A stretch of DNA of 64,000 nucleotides from CAWARU01 sp963805795 (GCA_963805795.1 CAWDVG010000001.1:310001-374000), one strand, 5' to 3'; positions 36,467 to 46,397 are shown, numbered from the stretch's first letter. Notes: generated from the sequence alone by a model not told the origin. Numbers and translations are program-made.

Positions 36467-37102
36467 ATGAAGAAATTAGTTAAAAGCTTATTAGTTGTCG
36501 GTGCATCAATGGTTGCTGCAAACTCTGCAGTTGCCAGCATGGTTGACGATTTCTGCCCATACGTTGGTATTGATTACAAACAACGTTGGATGAATGATCG
36601 TTTCATCCCAGGCGGCTCTAGTAACAGAAATTCTTCCTTTTATGGTGGTACTATCTATTTAGGTACAAGATGGGATTGCTTCGGATTGGAAGTAGGTCTT
36701 GAAGGCGCTGGAAGAAACCGTCGTTCAGTTTCTGTTGGTGCTCTAACCGCTAGCTACAAAACAAGCTTATGGGGTGGATACATCGATGCGTTAGCCTACG
36801 TACCAGTTGCTGATTGCGTAGAAGTTTTAGGAGGCTTCGGTATTGGTGTGCTTTCTCCTAGAGTGACTGGAACGCTTGTTACACCAGCAGGTACATTAGC
36901 CGGTACTTCTGGATCTAAAGCAGCAGCTGTTGCTCGTTTACGTTTAGGTCTTAACTACATGGTCAGTGATTGTGTAGGCTTAAGAGGGGTTATCGGTTGG
37001 GAAACCACAGAAAACCTAGCTACACGTATTGGCGCCATCAGCAGAGCTCATCCGTTCGGTAATTCCTTTACCTTACAAGCAGGTGTTTTTGCTAAGTTCT
37101 AA
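36467..37102 (+). CDS. Outer-membrane beta-barrel protein, paralogue 2
   Basis: About 211 aa from ATG 36467 (MKKLVKSLLVVGAS...), with a signal peptide ending at Ala-Val-Ala-Ser, an amphipathic beta-strand pattern and a C-terminal Phe (FAKF). It is clearly homologous to the preceding gene along its length, with two Cys in conserved positions (WDCF, VADCVEVLGG). The DNA in front is duplicated: GAGAGGATGTTAAAAA and GAGAGGATGTGTAAAG each place GAGG ten bases before an in-frame ATG (36449 and 36467), so two starts are possible; the second gives the normal signal peptide. A strong promoter and terminator suggest an abundant protein. Confidence 0.87.
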   Translation: MKKLVKSLLVVGASMVAANSAVASMVDDFCPYVGIDYKQRWMNDRFIPGGSSNRNSSFYGGTIYLGTRWDCFGLEVGLEGAGRNRRSVSVGALTASYKTSLWGGYIDALAYVPVADCVEVLGGFGIGVLSPRVTGTLVTPAGTLAGTSGSKAAAVARLRLGLNYMVSDCVGLRGVIGWETTENLATRIGAISRAHPFGNSFTLQAGVFAKF

Positions 37103-37132
37103 TTTAGAACAAAACAAAAATATTTAGCTCTG

Positions 37133-37167
37133 AAAAACCCGGTCTGGAAACAGACCGGGTTTTTTTT
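37133..37167 (+). terminator. Strong intrinsic terminator after the second OMP gene
   Basis: AACCCGGTCTG, loop GAAA, CAGACCGGGTT, then a run of T. A perfect GC-rich stem of 11 bp plus T tract, placed 30 bp after the stop codon. Confidence 0.95.
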
Positions 37168-37170
37168 GAT

Positions 37171-37194
37171 GGGGTCAAGTCCAGACTTGACCCC
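37171..37194. repeat. Short palindromic element GGGGTCAAGT-n4-ACTTGACCCC
   Basis: Perfect 10-bp arms around CCAG, in the convergent gap between the OMP gene and gatB. The GGGGTCAAGTC core is shared with the longer elements at 25941 and 48061, so this looks like a short member of the same dispersed family. Confidence 0.7.
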
Positions 37195-37209
37195 AACCCC
37201 ATCAAGAGT

Positions 37210-38651
37210 TCATAATTTTGATTTTAAAATTTCGTTAACCTGATCCGGATTCGCTTTTCCTTGGCTGGCCTTCATCACTTGACCTACAAAAAATCCAAAA
37301 AGTTTATCCTTGCCACTTCTATATTCAGCAACTTGACCAGGATTGTCCTGGATAATTTTATCCACGATTGCCTCAATAGCAGTTAAATCCGTGACTTGTT
37401 TTAATCCTTGTTGCTCAATAATGCTGTCAACATCTTGCTCACCTTTCCAAAGATACTCAAAAATAGTTTTGGCAATTTTTCCAGAAATCGTTTTATCTAT
37501 GATTCTCTTTAAAAGCTGCGCAAAACTTTCTGGTGAAATGGGGCTCTCGGTGATATCTAAACCATTTTTATTTAATGCTCCCAAGAGATCTCCCATGACC
37601 CAATTAGCGCATAATTTGGGATCGGAGCTTCCAGTAGCTTTAACCACCGATTCGAAGTAATCTGCCAATTCGCGTGAACTGGTTAGAACGTTAGCATCAT
37701 AACGACTTAAACCATATTCATTGCCAAAGCGATTGGCTTTTTCTTGAGGAAGTTCAGGTAAAGTTTTTTGAATATCTGAAATAAATTGTTCGGTTAAGAC
37801 AACGGGCAGAAGATCAGGATCGGGAAAGTACCGATAATCATTCGCTTCTTCTTTGGAACGCATGGGTCGGGTTTCATCTTTAGCAGGGTCGTATAGACGT
37901 GTTTCTTGGATAACCTTGCCGCCGTTTTCAAGTAAATCAATTTGTCGTTCAATTTCAAAATCAATGGCTTTCTCTACAAAACGAAAAGAATTGACATTTT
38001 TTATTTCTGCTCGAGTTCCTAATTTTTCTGATCCTTTTCTACGTACGGAAACATTGGCATCGACACCTAAAAGAGCCTTCCTGCATGTTGCCATCTGAAA
38101 TTTCCAAATAACGAACTGAGCGAATGTAATGCTTTTAAGTATGCAACCGCTTCTTTTGCTGAACGGAGTTCTGGCTCTGACACAATTTCCAGCAAAGGCA
38201 TGCCTGCGCGATTTAAATCAATGCCTGAATGGCCATGAAAATCTTCATGTAAAGATTTTCCTGCATCTTCCTCCAAATGCGCACGTGTAACTCCTACGGT
38301 TTTGAAGGAACCATCTTCTAAAGGGAAACTTAGTTTTCCTTTTGCCACTACTGGCAATTCATATTGACTGATTTGATACCCTTTGGGCAAATCAGGGTAA
38401 AAATAATTTTTTCTGGCAAAAACAGATTTTTTTGAAACTTCCGCGGAAATGGCTAATCCTAATTTTACAGCTAATTGAACCGCCTTTTCATTTAGAACCG
38501 GTAATACCCCTGGCAAACCTAAATCAATAATACAAGCTTGTGTGTTGGGTTCTGCACCATAGCGAGTGGAAGCTCCTGAAAATAATTTAGATTCGGTTAA
38601 AAGTTGGACATGAACTTCTAATCCAATGACGGATTCCCAAGCATTTGTCAT
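37210..38651 (-). CDS. gatB: Asp-tRNA(Asn)/Glu-tRNA(Gln) amidotransferase subunit B, frame broken by two single-base insertions
   Basis: GatB binds and activates Glu-tRNA-Gln for amidation. Two overlapping frames (38651-38067 and 38094-37210) together cover the protein. Between them, a third phase encodes the conserved VRYLEISDGNMQEGSFRC segment. Removing one base near 38117 and one near 38062 joins all three and restores 479 codons, the usual length. The N-terminal part carries the family signature EVHVQLLTESKLFSGAS and the metal/tRNA region; the C-terminal part carries the helical and YqeY-like tail domains. The intact conservation on both sides suggests a sequence error or a very recent lesion rather than an old pseudogene. 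It forms gatC-gatA-gatB with the two upstream genes. Confidence 0.9.
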
Positions 38652-38738
38652 GTGTTTTCTCCTTTTATTTGTTTGTGTGACCCTAATAACCTATGGAAAC
38701 AGGTACGGTTGGTATGACGGTATCGCTGATACATCCAT

Positions 38739-40203
38739 CTATTGGGATACGGTACCCATGGTTGGCAGTTGCTTATGCCAATCTGTGGCTTGTTGAAATT
38801 GATGAGCAATATTCAGTATTTTTGCCTCTTCAAAATAATTTCCAATCAGTTGTATTCCAATGGGACGATTATTAACAAAGCCCCCGGGCATTGAAAGACC
38901 AGGCAAACCGGCTAAATTAATGCCGCAGGTATAAATGTCTGATAAATACATGGCAATGGGATCGCTTGCTTTTTCGCCAATATTGAAAGCCGGGGTAGGC
39001 GTTGTAGGCCCTAGAATAGCATCCACTTCTTTAAAACTATTTTCAAAATCTTGGCTGATAAGACGTCTTACTTTTTGGGCATGAAGATAATAGGCATCGT
39101 AGTATCCAGCAGAAAGAACATAAGTACCAATTAGAATGCGCCTTTTAACTTCTGCTCCAAAACCCTCACCTCGGGAACGTTTATATAAATCTTCTAGATT
39201 TTTAGGATTTTCACAGCGATAACCGTAGCGAACACCATCAAAACGAGCTAAATTGGATGAACATTCCGCGGGAGCAATGACATAATAAACGGGAATGGAT
39301 AGATGTGTATTCGGTAAATGAACTTCTTTGAAAGTTGCACCTAAACTTTCTAAAACACGGATAGATTCTCTAACCGCTTTTTCAACCTCACTATTTAATC
39401 CATCACCAAAAAATTCTTTCGGAAGACCAATTTTTATGCCTTGCAGCGATTGTGATAAAGCGGCTTGATAGTCTGGTACGGGTTTATTGACAGAGGTAGA
39501 ATCTTTATTGATCGTATCCTGCCATCGCTTGTAAAAGGAGGGCGCAATCTTCCGCTGTTTGTGCAATAGGACCTGCCTGATCCAAGCTAGAAGCGAAAGC
39601 TATCATCCCATAACGCGAAACTCTGCCATAAGTTGGTTTAATACCGGTAACACCACAAAAAGCCGCAGGTTGGCGAATAGAGCCCCCTGTATCCGTTGCC
39701 GTTGCACCAGGTACTAAGCCGGCAGCAACCGCTGCCGTAGAGCCTCCAGAAGATCCCCCTGGAACTGCTTTAATATCCCAGGGATTTTTGACGGGCCCAT
39801 AGTAACTGGTTTCATTACTAGAACCCATCGCAAATTCATCCATATTGGTTTTACCAACCAATACTGTGCCTGCATCCTTTAATTTTGAAACGACAGTGGC
39901 ATCATAGGGGGAAATAAAATTATCGAGCATTCTTGATCCACAAGTGGTTTTAATATCTTTGGTGCAGAAGATATCTTTTTGCGCAATGGGAATACCTGTT
40001 AAAGGTGAGGCTTTACCTTGACGACGTAATTGATCCGCTGCTTTAGCCTGTTTTAAAGCAAGATCTGGGGTAATGGTAATAAAACAATTCAAGAGGGTAT
40101 TGGTTTTTTCAATACGTTTAAGACAGTCTTCCGTTAATTCAACACTCGATATTTCACCCTTAGAGAGTGCTTTCGATAATTCTGCAATGGTTTTGTTTCC
40201 CAT
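38739..40203 (-). CDS. gatA: Asp-tRNA(Asn)/Glu-tRNA(Gln) amidotransferase subunit A, frame broken by one inserted base
   Basis: GatA is the amidase-signature subunit that releases ammonia from glutamine. The N-terminal frame carries the catalytic Lys in PIAQKDIFCT, the Gly/Ser-rich PGGSSGGS and the nucleophile region TDTGGSIRQPAAFCG; it stops at 39505 after AMAGYDQ. The C-terminal frame resumes at KDSTSVNKPVPDY. Deleting one base near 39507 gives AGYD-x-KDSTS, the expected family sequence, and a total of 487 aa, the normal length. All catalytic residues are upstream of the break. The gene lies between gatC and gatB. Confidence 0.92.
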
Positions 40204-40251
40204 GGTGTTTTCCTATGTTGTTGGAGCTCTTAGTATCTGCATCTATAGGGT

Positions 40252-40542
40252 CTATTCAATAACTTGTGGGACTAGATACAATCCCGATTCGGTTTTAGAG
40301 GAAAGTTTCATCAGAACATCCCTTTCATTTAGTTCAGTTACTTTGTCTGGTCTTAATATTTGATTCATTTGCAGGGGATGTGCCATCGGAGCAATATTTT
40401 CTGTGTTAGCTTCCGTTATTTGATCCACCATTTGCACAATTCTATTTAAATCATCTTGTATTGCAAGGCTTTCTCGGGTATTTTCGTACGGTAGGCGAGC
40501 AAGATGTGCAATTCGCTCAATTGCTTCTAGACTTATTGACAT
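40252..40542 (-). CDS. gatC: Asp-tRNA(Asn)/Glu-tRNA(Gln) amidotransferase subunit C
   Basis: Small stabilising subunit that wraps around GatA and GatB. 96 aa from ATG 40542, which lies seven bases after GGGAG; a longer reading from 40584 is not supported. The family pattern is clear: IERIAHLARL near the N-terminus, LNRIVQMVDQI in the middle and LRPD near the C-terminus. It is the first gene of gatCAB and diverges from mreB. Unlike gatA and gatB its frame is intact. Confidence 0.95.
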   Translation of the reverse strand: MSISLEAIERIAHLARLPYENTRESLAIQDDLNRIVQMVDQITEANTENIAPMAHPLQMNQILRPDKVTELNERDVLMKLSSKTESGLYLVPQVIE

Positions 40543-40672
40543 GTGTAGTCTCCCGATTTTGAAAATGAAGAAATAGTGTATCATAGAGTAACACTGTTGC
40601 CCAAAATCAGGTGGATTGATAAATTTACATTTTTATGAATAGGGTCAGCCCTAACTCATTTGGGAAAAAAAT

Positions 40673-41720
40673 ATGTTCAAAGCGCTTCGTGGTATTTTTT
40701 CGAACGATTTATCCATAGATTTAGGTACTGCCAATACATTAATTTATGTACGTGATAAAGGTATAGTTTTGGATGAACCTTCCGTTGTGGCTATTCGTCA
40801 GGAACGCGGTCCGGGCGGACAAAAAACCGTGGCTGCAGTTGGTTTAGAAGCCAAACGAATGTTAGGTCGCACGCCAGGCAATATTACAGCTATTCGGCCT
40901 CTAAAGGATGGAGTGATTGCAGATTTTCATGTCACTGAAAAAATGTTCCAACATTTTATCCATAAAGTTCATAAAAATAAATTTTTACGTCCCAGTCCTC
41001 GGGTTCTTGTTTGTGTTCCTTGTGGTTCTACCCAAGTAGAACGCCGTGCCATTCGTGAATCTGCATTAGGGGCGGGTGCCAGAGAAGTCTATTTAATTGA
41101 AGAACCCATGGCTGCTGCTATAGGAGCTGGTATGCCCGTAGATCAAGCCAGTGGTTCAATGGTCGTTGACATTGGAGGAGGAACCACCGAAGTCGCCATC
41201 ATTTCTTTAAATGGTGTGGTCTATGCTGCTTCTGCACGTAGTTGGGGGCGATCGTTTTGACGACAGTATTGTGAATTATGTGCGTAGAAATTATGGCACT
41301 TTGATTGGTGAGGCAACCGCAGAACGCATTAAACAAGAAATTGGAACGGCATTTCCTGCAACTGAAGTGCGAGAAGTGGAGGTGAGAGGTCGTAATTTGG
41401 CAGAAGGTGTGCCTCGTAGCTTTACATTGAATAGCAATGAAATATTAGAAGCCATGCAAGAGCCATTATCAGGTATTATTGGGGCCGTTCGTTTGGCTTT
41501 AGAACAAGCACCACCTGAGTTAGCTGCTGATATCGCAGAACGAGGTTTAGTGTTGACTGGTGGCGGTGCCTTATTAAGAGACTTGGATAGATTATTAATG
41601 GAAGAAACAGGTTTGCCAGTGATTGTTGCTGAAGATCCACTCACCTGTGTTGCACGTGGTGGCGGTCGTGCTCTTGAGATGATGGATGAAAGAGGTGGTG
41701 ATTTTTTATCAGTTGAATAG
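40673..41720 (+). CDS. mreB: Rod-shape-determining protein MreB, frame broken by one inserted base
   Basis: Actin-like ATPase that organises lateral wall synthesis under the inner membrane. The first frame (to 41260) has the phosphate-1 region DLGTANTLIY, the RVLVCVPCGSTQVERRAIRESA segment and the MVVDIGGGTTEVAIISL phosphate-2 motif. It ends in a nonsense tail after ASAR. The second frame resumes with VGGDRFDDSIVNYVRRNYG, exactly the expected continuation, and runs through the adenosine motif GLVLTGGGALLRDLD. Deleting the A near 41240 joins them into 348 aa, the family length. MreB is normally essential in rods, so a sequence error is likely, but coccoid intracellular lineages can lose it. 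Confidence 0.92.
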
Positions 41721-41742
41721 TTGAATAACAGGGAGAATTTTT

Positions 41743-42657
41743 ATCAAACTCCTATTTAGCCAAGAACCAAAACAAGGAATAAGAGTTACCTGTTTGATAG
41801 TGCTCTCGTTGATGATGATGGTCCTAGATTATCATTTTCATCAATTTGTGAAAGTTCGTTATGTCTTATCTTATGCTGTTTATCCTTTGCAATGGATGGT
41901 AGATAGACCCGTTCGTCTAAGCCATTCAGTTCAAAACTATTTCTCGGATAAAAAGCAGTTGATTTTAGAAAATGAAGCATTACGGCAAGAGCAGTTCATA
42001 CAAAATGGACTCGTACAAAAATTGCTCGCAACCGAAAAAGAAAATGAAAGATTACGAGCATTACTGCAGCAATCCCTCATTCATCGGCAAGAAACCTTAG
42101 CGATTGCAGAAATATTACAAGTGGATGCGGATCCTTTTAGCCATCGCATTTTATTGGATAAGGGAAAACAACATCAAGTTAAAGTAGGACAGCCCATTAT
42201 TGATGCCGAAGGCATCATGGGTGAAATTATCGAAGTAAATGAACAGAGCGCTACCGCAATATTAATTACGGATGCTAGTCATGCTATTCCGGTTGAAATT
42301 GCACGAAATGCTGTCAGAGGAATTTTAGTGGGTACAGGCTCTTATGCTCATTTAACCTTACAATATTTGCCAAAAACTGCAGAAGTACAGGAAGGCGATA
42401 TATTGGTTACTTCTGGCTTAGGAGGACGTTATCCAGCGGGTTATCCGGTTGGCGTGGTATCTAAAGTACTTTTGAACCCAGCTGATTCCTTTATAACGGT
42501 ATATGTTGTGCCAAAAGCGAGATTGGACAGAGGTCGTCAAGTATTGTTAGTGGATTGTAAGGATCAGCATGAAAAAATCCATAATGATAATAATGACAAT
42601 ATCCAAAATAATAACTCCCAAGATAACAATAAACCAGATATAGGGGAGAATGGATGA
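41743..42657 (+). CDS. mreC: Rod-shape-determining protein MreC, probable AUC start
   Basis: Periplasmic scaffold linking MreB to the cell-wall synthesis machinery: one N-terminal membrane helix, a coiled coil (KKQLILENEALRQEQ), then beta-barrel domains with the ILVTSGLGGRYPAGYPVG motif. The usual start codons give only TTG 41794, which would begin inside the conserved N-terminal region. The frame is open further upstream, and ATC at 41743 lies seven bases after GGGAG and yields Ile-Lys-Leu-Leu-Phe-Ser, matching the Met-Lys-x-Leu/Ile-Phe-Ser opening of MreC proteins. Either AUC is a real rare start or the ATG is miscalled. The gene overlaps mreD by four bases. The C-terminal tail is Asn/Asp-rich low complexity. 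Confidence 0.88.
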   Translation: MKLLFSQEPKQGIRVTCLIVLSLMMMVLDYHFHQFVKVRYVLSYAVYPLQWMVDRPVRLSHSVQNYFSDKKQLILENEALRQEQFIQNGLVQKLLATEKENERLRALLQQSLIHRQETLAIAEILQVDADPFSHRILLDKGKQHQVKVGQPIIDAEGIMGEIIEVNEQSATAILITDASHAIPVEIARNAVRGILVGTGSYAHLTLQYLPKTAEVQEGDILVTSGLGGRYPAGYPVGVVSKVLLNPADSFITVYVVPKARLDRGRQVLLVDCKDQHEKIHNDNNDNIQNNNSQDNNKPDIGENG

Positions 42658-43133
42658 TGACAAGAGGATCTTACCTATCGATTTATTGTTCATTGTTCAT
42701 GGCATTGATATTGATGATTGTGCCAATACCCCAAGAATGGCAATGGTCAAGACCTGAGTGGTTGACTTTGCTGCTTATTTTTTGGGTATTACGAGAACCC
42801 AATAAGGTTGGTGTTTTAACAGGTTTTTGCTTTGGTTTTCTGATGGATATCCTAGCTCAAGTTTTATTGGGGCAGTATGCATTAGCCATGACAATAGTCG
42901 TCTATTTAACACATCGCCTACGTAATCGTATGCGGTTCTTTTTGTTTTGGCAAGAATTGTTTGTAGTATTAATTTTGATTGGAATAAGCCAATTAATATT
43001 GATCTCAATAGAGTGGTTAATAGGGCATCCACCACGAACCTTATGGTACTGGTCTTCAACCTTGTTAAGCGTTTTATTATGGCCTGTGCTTAATAGGACG
43101 ATGCAGTCTAGACTTTATAGAGTGGTTCGTTAG
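42654..43133 (+). CDS. mreD: Rod-shape-determining protein MreD
   Basis: 159-aa integral membrane protein with about five hydrophobic helices, the third gene of the mreBCD operon and overlapping mreC by ATGA. It has the family features WLTLLLIFWVL near the N-terminus and a Gly-Phe-x-x-Gly-Phe-x-x-Asp-x-Leu motif (GFCFGFLMDILAQVLLGQYAL). It works with MreC in elongasome assembly. Confidence 0.93.
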   Translation: MMTRGSYLSIYCSLFMALILMIVPIPQEWQWSRPEWLTLLLIFWVLREPNKVGVLTGFCFGFLMDILAQVLLGQYALAMTIVVYLTHRLRNRMRFFLFWQELFVVLILIGISQLILISIEWLIGHPPRTLWYWSSTLLSVLLWPVLNRTMQSRLYRVVR

Positions 43134-43190
43134 TTTTACTCTTCGAGTATATTAAGAGAATATTGTTTTGGTTTTTAGGAATAGTTTTTT

Positions 43191-46100
43191 ATGTGGTTTT
43201 GGTCAGCACAAGTTTCAGCAACATTTTATAAAAAAATTCTTATTCTATTAGGTTTTTGTTTATGCGCTTTCATTCTATGGATGGGCGTAATGGAATATGC
43301 GACTCGTCTATTAAAAGATCGCATGGGGGAAGTTGAAACACTATTAAAAGCCCAAATCGGTTATCCAATAAATTACTCTTCAATAGAACCGCATTGGCAA
43401 TGGGGTGCTATTGTGCTTTCTTTGAATGATGTGGTGATGTTAGATAATAAAACACCCATCCCCTTTCTTTCAGTCAAAACATTGAAATTGGGAACCAATC
43501 CTTATCGACTTATTTTTAAACAAGACCACCCTTTTAATCACTTAAGATTGGAAGGAATGAAAATGGTTGTGGGTTTTGTGGATGATAAAGATTTAACGGT
43601 TTTGGGTCTTCAAGGTGAATGGTTTCCTTCGGATTTTGACTATCATGCTTTATTAAAAACACTTTCTTCGCAGGATCTTATTAGCTTTTATGACAGTGAA
43701 ATTCTTTGGCAAGGCATAAAAGGTCCCAATACCTCGATCACTCAAAGAATTGAAGGAAAATTTTCTTGGGAAGATATTCAAAATCTATCTTGGCAATTTT
43801 CAGGTAAACAGAAAATCAAGATGAACCATGAAACGGAATTTTGGCCTATTTCTTTTATCAAAATGGAAATGAATACACCTGCTAAATTGTTGAATCTAAA
43901 AGCAGGTATGGAAAGAACACGATTAGAATTAAAACTTAATTTTCCGAAAAATAGCCAAGATCCTATTTACCTGGTATCAAATATAGAAGGACGAGATATC
44001 GATTTAAGACTACTTCATCAAAATATTCGTTTAAATGAAGCGGATCCTGAATGGTTACGATGGGTTTTAGGGGCAATCGAACGTGGTTCATTAACCCGAG
44101 GAAAAGTCTCTATTTTTGGACCCGTTGGCAATCTGGATTGGCACGGAGAAATTGATTTTCATAATGTGAATTTACTATACGATAAAGATTGGCCAAGAGT
44201 TCGTAAAGCCAATGGTAAAGTCATTATTGAAAAAGATAAAGTCAAAGTGCAGGTTTCATCGGGAAATATCTTAGGTACCCCTTTGAAAAGAGTAGATGCC
44301 TTAATTGAGCCCATTGGTACTGCAGAAAGTCCAGTTGTGCGTATCGAAGGGTCCTTGAATGGCCGTTTAGAAAATGGTATTAAATTTTTATTACTAAGTC
44401 CCTTAAAAAAAACACTAGGTTTGCATTTAAGTCCCTTAAAACCTACCGGTTTAATGGATCTCCATCTTAATTTAAAAATTCCAATAGGAGAAGACAATAA
44501 CAGTAATAATTCTAAATCGGGTGTTGAAGTGCAAGGACAGGTGGGTATTGAAAATGGTGAACTAACGCTCGAAGCATTAGAATTACCCATGACAGAACTC
44601 ACGGGTGTATTTCGTTTCACAGAAAAAGGGGTAGAAGCCAAAGGAGTTACTGCAGAATTACTAGAAAAACCAGTACAGATTGAAGCCAATCCTTCTCGGG
44701 TTACAGCAACCACCTTGGTTAATAGTGAATTTTTGCAAGAAAAATTTGAGAGCACCATGCTATCGAAATTAAAAGGCGAATCAGAAATGTCTGTTTCCTA
44801 TTTAAATGATGGCGAATGGCTCATTGAGTCTTCCTTGCAAGGCATGTCCATTGATTTACCCTATCCATTTTCAAAAAAAACCAATGATATTCAGCCAATT
44901 GCCTTCACTATTTATCCTAAAGAGGGTCAAGAAAATTATTATGCTTTAAATGCAAAAGATTTGGTAAATGCAAAATGGACAACCGAGACCAAAGAAAATG
45001 AAAAAACAAAAGAAGAGGAGACTTTTTTAAAAAGAGGGCAAGTCATATTGGGAGCAGGTAAAAACGCTGATTGGATATCCAATAATATTTTATATATTGG
45101 AGGAGAATTACCCTACGTCGATGTTGAAGCCTGGAAAGCTTTTTTAGGTAATGGAGAAATACCCACCCAATCTCTTCCCATACAACTAAATGTCTTAATT
45201 GCTCAATTAGAGGCTTTTGGTCTTCGTTTTAAAAATACGATTGTAAAACATCTCAGTGATACAACCGAATGGACTCTGGATGGACCCTCTGTTAAGGGCA
45301 GCATGATATTGCCCAGTCCTAAAAATAAACAATTACAATTTTCCTTTCAACATTTAAAATTAAATTCAAATCAGATTGATGCAGAACATAACACTAGTTT
45401 TGATTTATTAAAAAATCATGATCGAATCCCTATTATTTTTAATGCGCAAAGTTTAACCTTTGATGAAGCATCGTTTGGTGAAACCAGCTTCCATTTACAG
45501 CCTAAGCCCTATGGCTATGAAATCCAAGAACTCACACTTCGAAATAAGAGCTCTCGTTTGGAAGGACGAGGAGAATGGAGGCTAACCGGTGGAAGTGAAA
45601 GCAGTCATTTAATGGGTGAAATCTTAAGCGATAATATGAGCCAAACATTTGCGCAATGGGGCTTTTCTTCTGCCATGCAAGAAGGTAAGGGTCGAATTCA
45701 GTTTAATTTACAATGGCCAGGTTCGCCCTTCCAAGTCAGCTTGAAAAAAGTAGAGGGTGCTGCAGATTTAAAATTACGATCAGGCCATATATTAGGAATG
45801 AATCCCGGTCTTGGAAAAATATTAGGCTTACTGAGTTTAGAAAATTTGTTAACGCGACGTTTAAAATTAGATTTTAGTGATGTAGTAAAGAAAGGTTTTG
45901 TTTTTGATAAACTTGAAGCGAATATGCTATTTAAGAGTGGTATGGTTGAAACCGATAATTTATTTATTGATGGACCCGCAGCAAAAGTTAAAATTTCAGG
46001 ACAGGCTAATCTAACCAGCAAAGCCATTGATTTACAAATGTTAGTGACTCCTAAAGTGGGCAATACTTTGCCCGTTGTCGCGAGTTTAACAACTGGGGCA

Positions 46101-46268
46101 ATGCCTGTAGTGGGTGCGGGTGTTTGGGGCGTTTGGATCGTGGATAAATTAACGGGTTCTAGAATAAGTGAAGTATCACAGAAAAGCTATCATGTGACAG
46201 GAACTTGGGATGCACCCGTGATGAACGAAGTAGGCAGTAAGACGCGAACAAAAGCTAGGAAGCGATAA
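43191..46268 (+). CDS. yhdP: YhdP/AsmA-like envelope protein (1025 aa)
   Basis: A large AsmA-like protein. One N-terminal membrane helix (about residues 12-35) is followed by a long periplasmic, beta-rich region of the TIGR02099/YhdP type, including the C-terminal AsmA-like domain with Asp-Gly-Pro-Ala-Ala-Lys-Val and a Gly-Thr-Trp-Asp-x-Pro ending (VTGTWDAPVMNEVG). YhdP, TamB and YdbH are bridge-like proteins that move phospholipid to the outer membrane in Escherichia coli. A position downstream of mreBCD is common in gammaproteobacteria. The length is somewhat shorter than the ~1270 aa of Escherichia coli YhdP. Confidence 0.88.
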   Translation: MWFWSAQVSATFYKKILILLGFCLCAFILWMGVMEYATRLLKDRMGEVETLLKAQIGYPINYSSIEPHWQWGAIVLSLNDVVMLDNKTPIPFLSVKTLKLGTNPYRLIFKQDHPFNHLRLEGMKMVVGFVDDKDLTVLGLQGEWFPSDFDYHALLKTLSSQDLISFYDSEILWQGIKGPNTSITQRIEGKFSWEDIQNLSWQFSGKQKIKMNHETEFWPISFIKMEMNTPAKLLNLKAGMERTRLELKLNFPKNSQDPIYLVSNIEGRDIDLRLLHQNIRLNEADPEWLRWVLGAIERGSLTRGKVSIFGPVGNLDWHGEIDFHNVNLLYDKDWPRVRKANGKVIIEKDKVKVQVSSGNILGTPLKRVDALIEPIGTAESPVVRIEGSLNGRLENGIKFLLLSPLKKTLGLHLSPLKPTGLMDLHLNLKIPIGEDNNSNNSKSGVEVQGQVGIENGELTLEALELPMTELTGVFRFTEKGVEAKGVTAELLEKPVQIEANPSRVTATTLVNSEFLQEKFESTMLSKLKGESEMSVSYLNDGEWLIESSLQGMSIDLPYPFSKKTNDIQPIAFTIYPKEGQENYYALNAKDLVNAKWTTETKENEKTKEEETFLKRGQVILGAGKNADWISNNILYIGGELPYVDVEAWKAFLGNGEIPTQSLPIQLNVLIAQLEAFGLRFKNTIVKHLSDTTEWTLDGPSVKGSMILPSPKNKQLQFSFQHLKLNSNQIDAEHNTSFDLLKNHDRIPIIFNAQSLTFDEASFGETSFHLQPKPYGYEIQELTLRNKSSRLEGRGEWRLTGGSESSHLMGEILSDNMSQTFAQWGFSSAMQEGKGRIQFNLQWPGSPFQVSLKKVEGAADLKLRSGHILGMNPGLGKILGLLSLENLLTRRLKLDFSDVVKKGFVFDKLEANMLFKSGMVETDNLFIDGPAAKVKISGQANLTSKAIDLQMLVTPKVGNTLPVVASLTTGAMPVVGAGVWGVWIVDKLTGSRISEVSQKSYHVTGTWDAPVMNEVGSKTRTKARKR

Positions 46269-46397
46269 GCAGCAAGATGTTAAGGGCAACATAAGTCTTT
46301 TACCTCCTTGGGGTATCAAGGGCATTACTCGTTTCGCGGTACGCTATGCCTTTGAACCCTCAAGAGCTTTCGCTTGATTATTTGCTAAACGACACGA

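Noticed and set aside
37210..41720. Programmed +1 frameshifting in gatA, gatB and mreB
   Set aside because: The sites share no common slippery motif or adjacent stop codon of the prfB type, and programmed shifts are not known in these families; sequence error or recent mutation is simpler.
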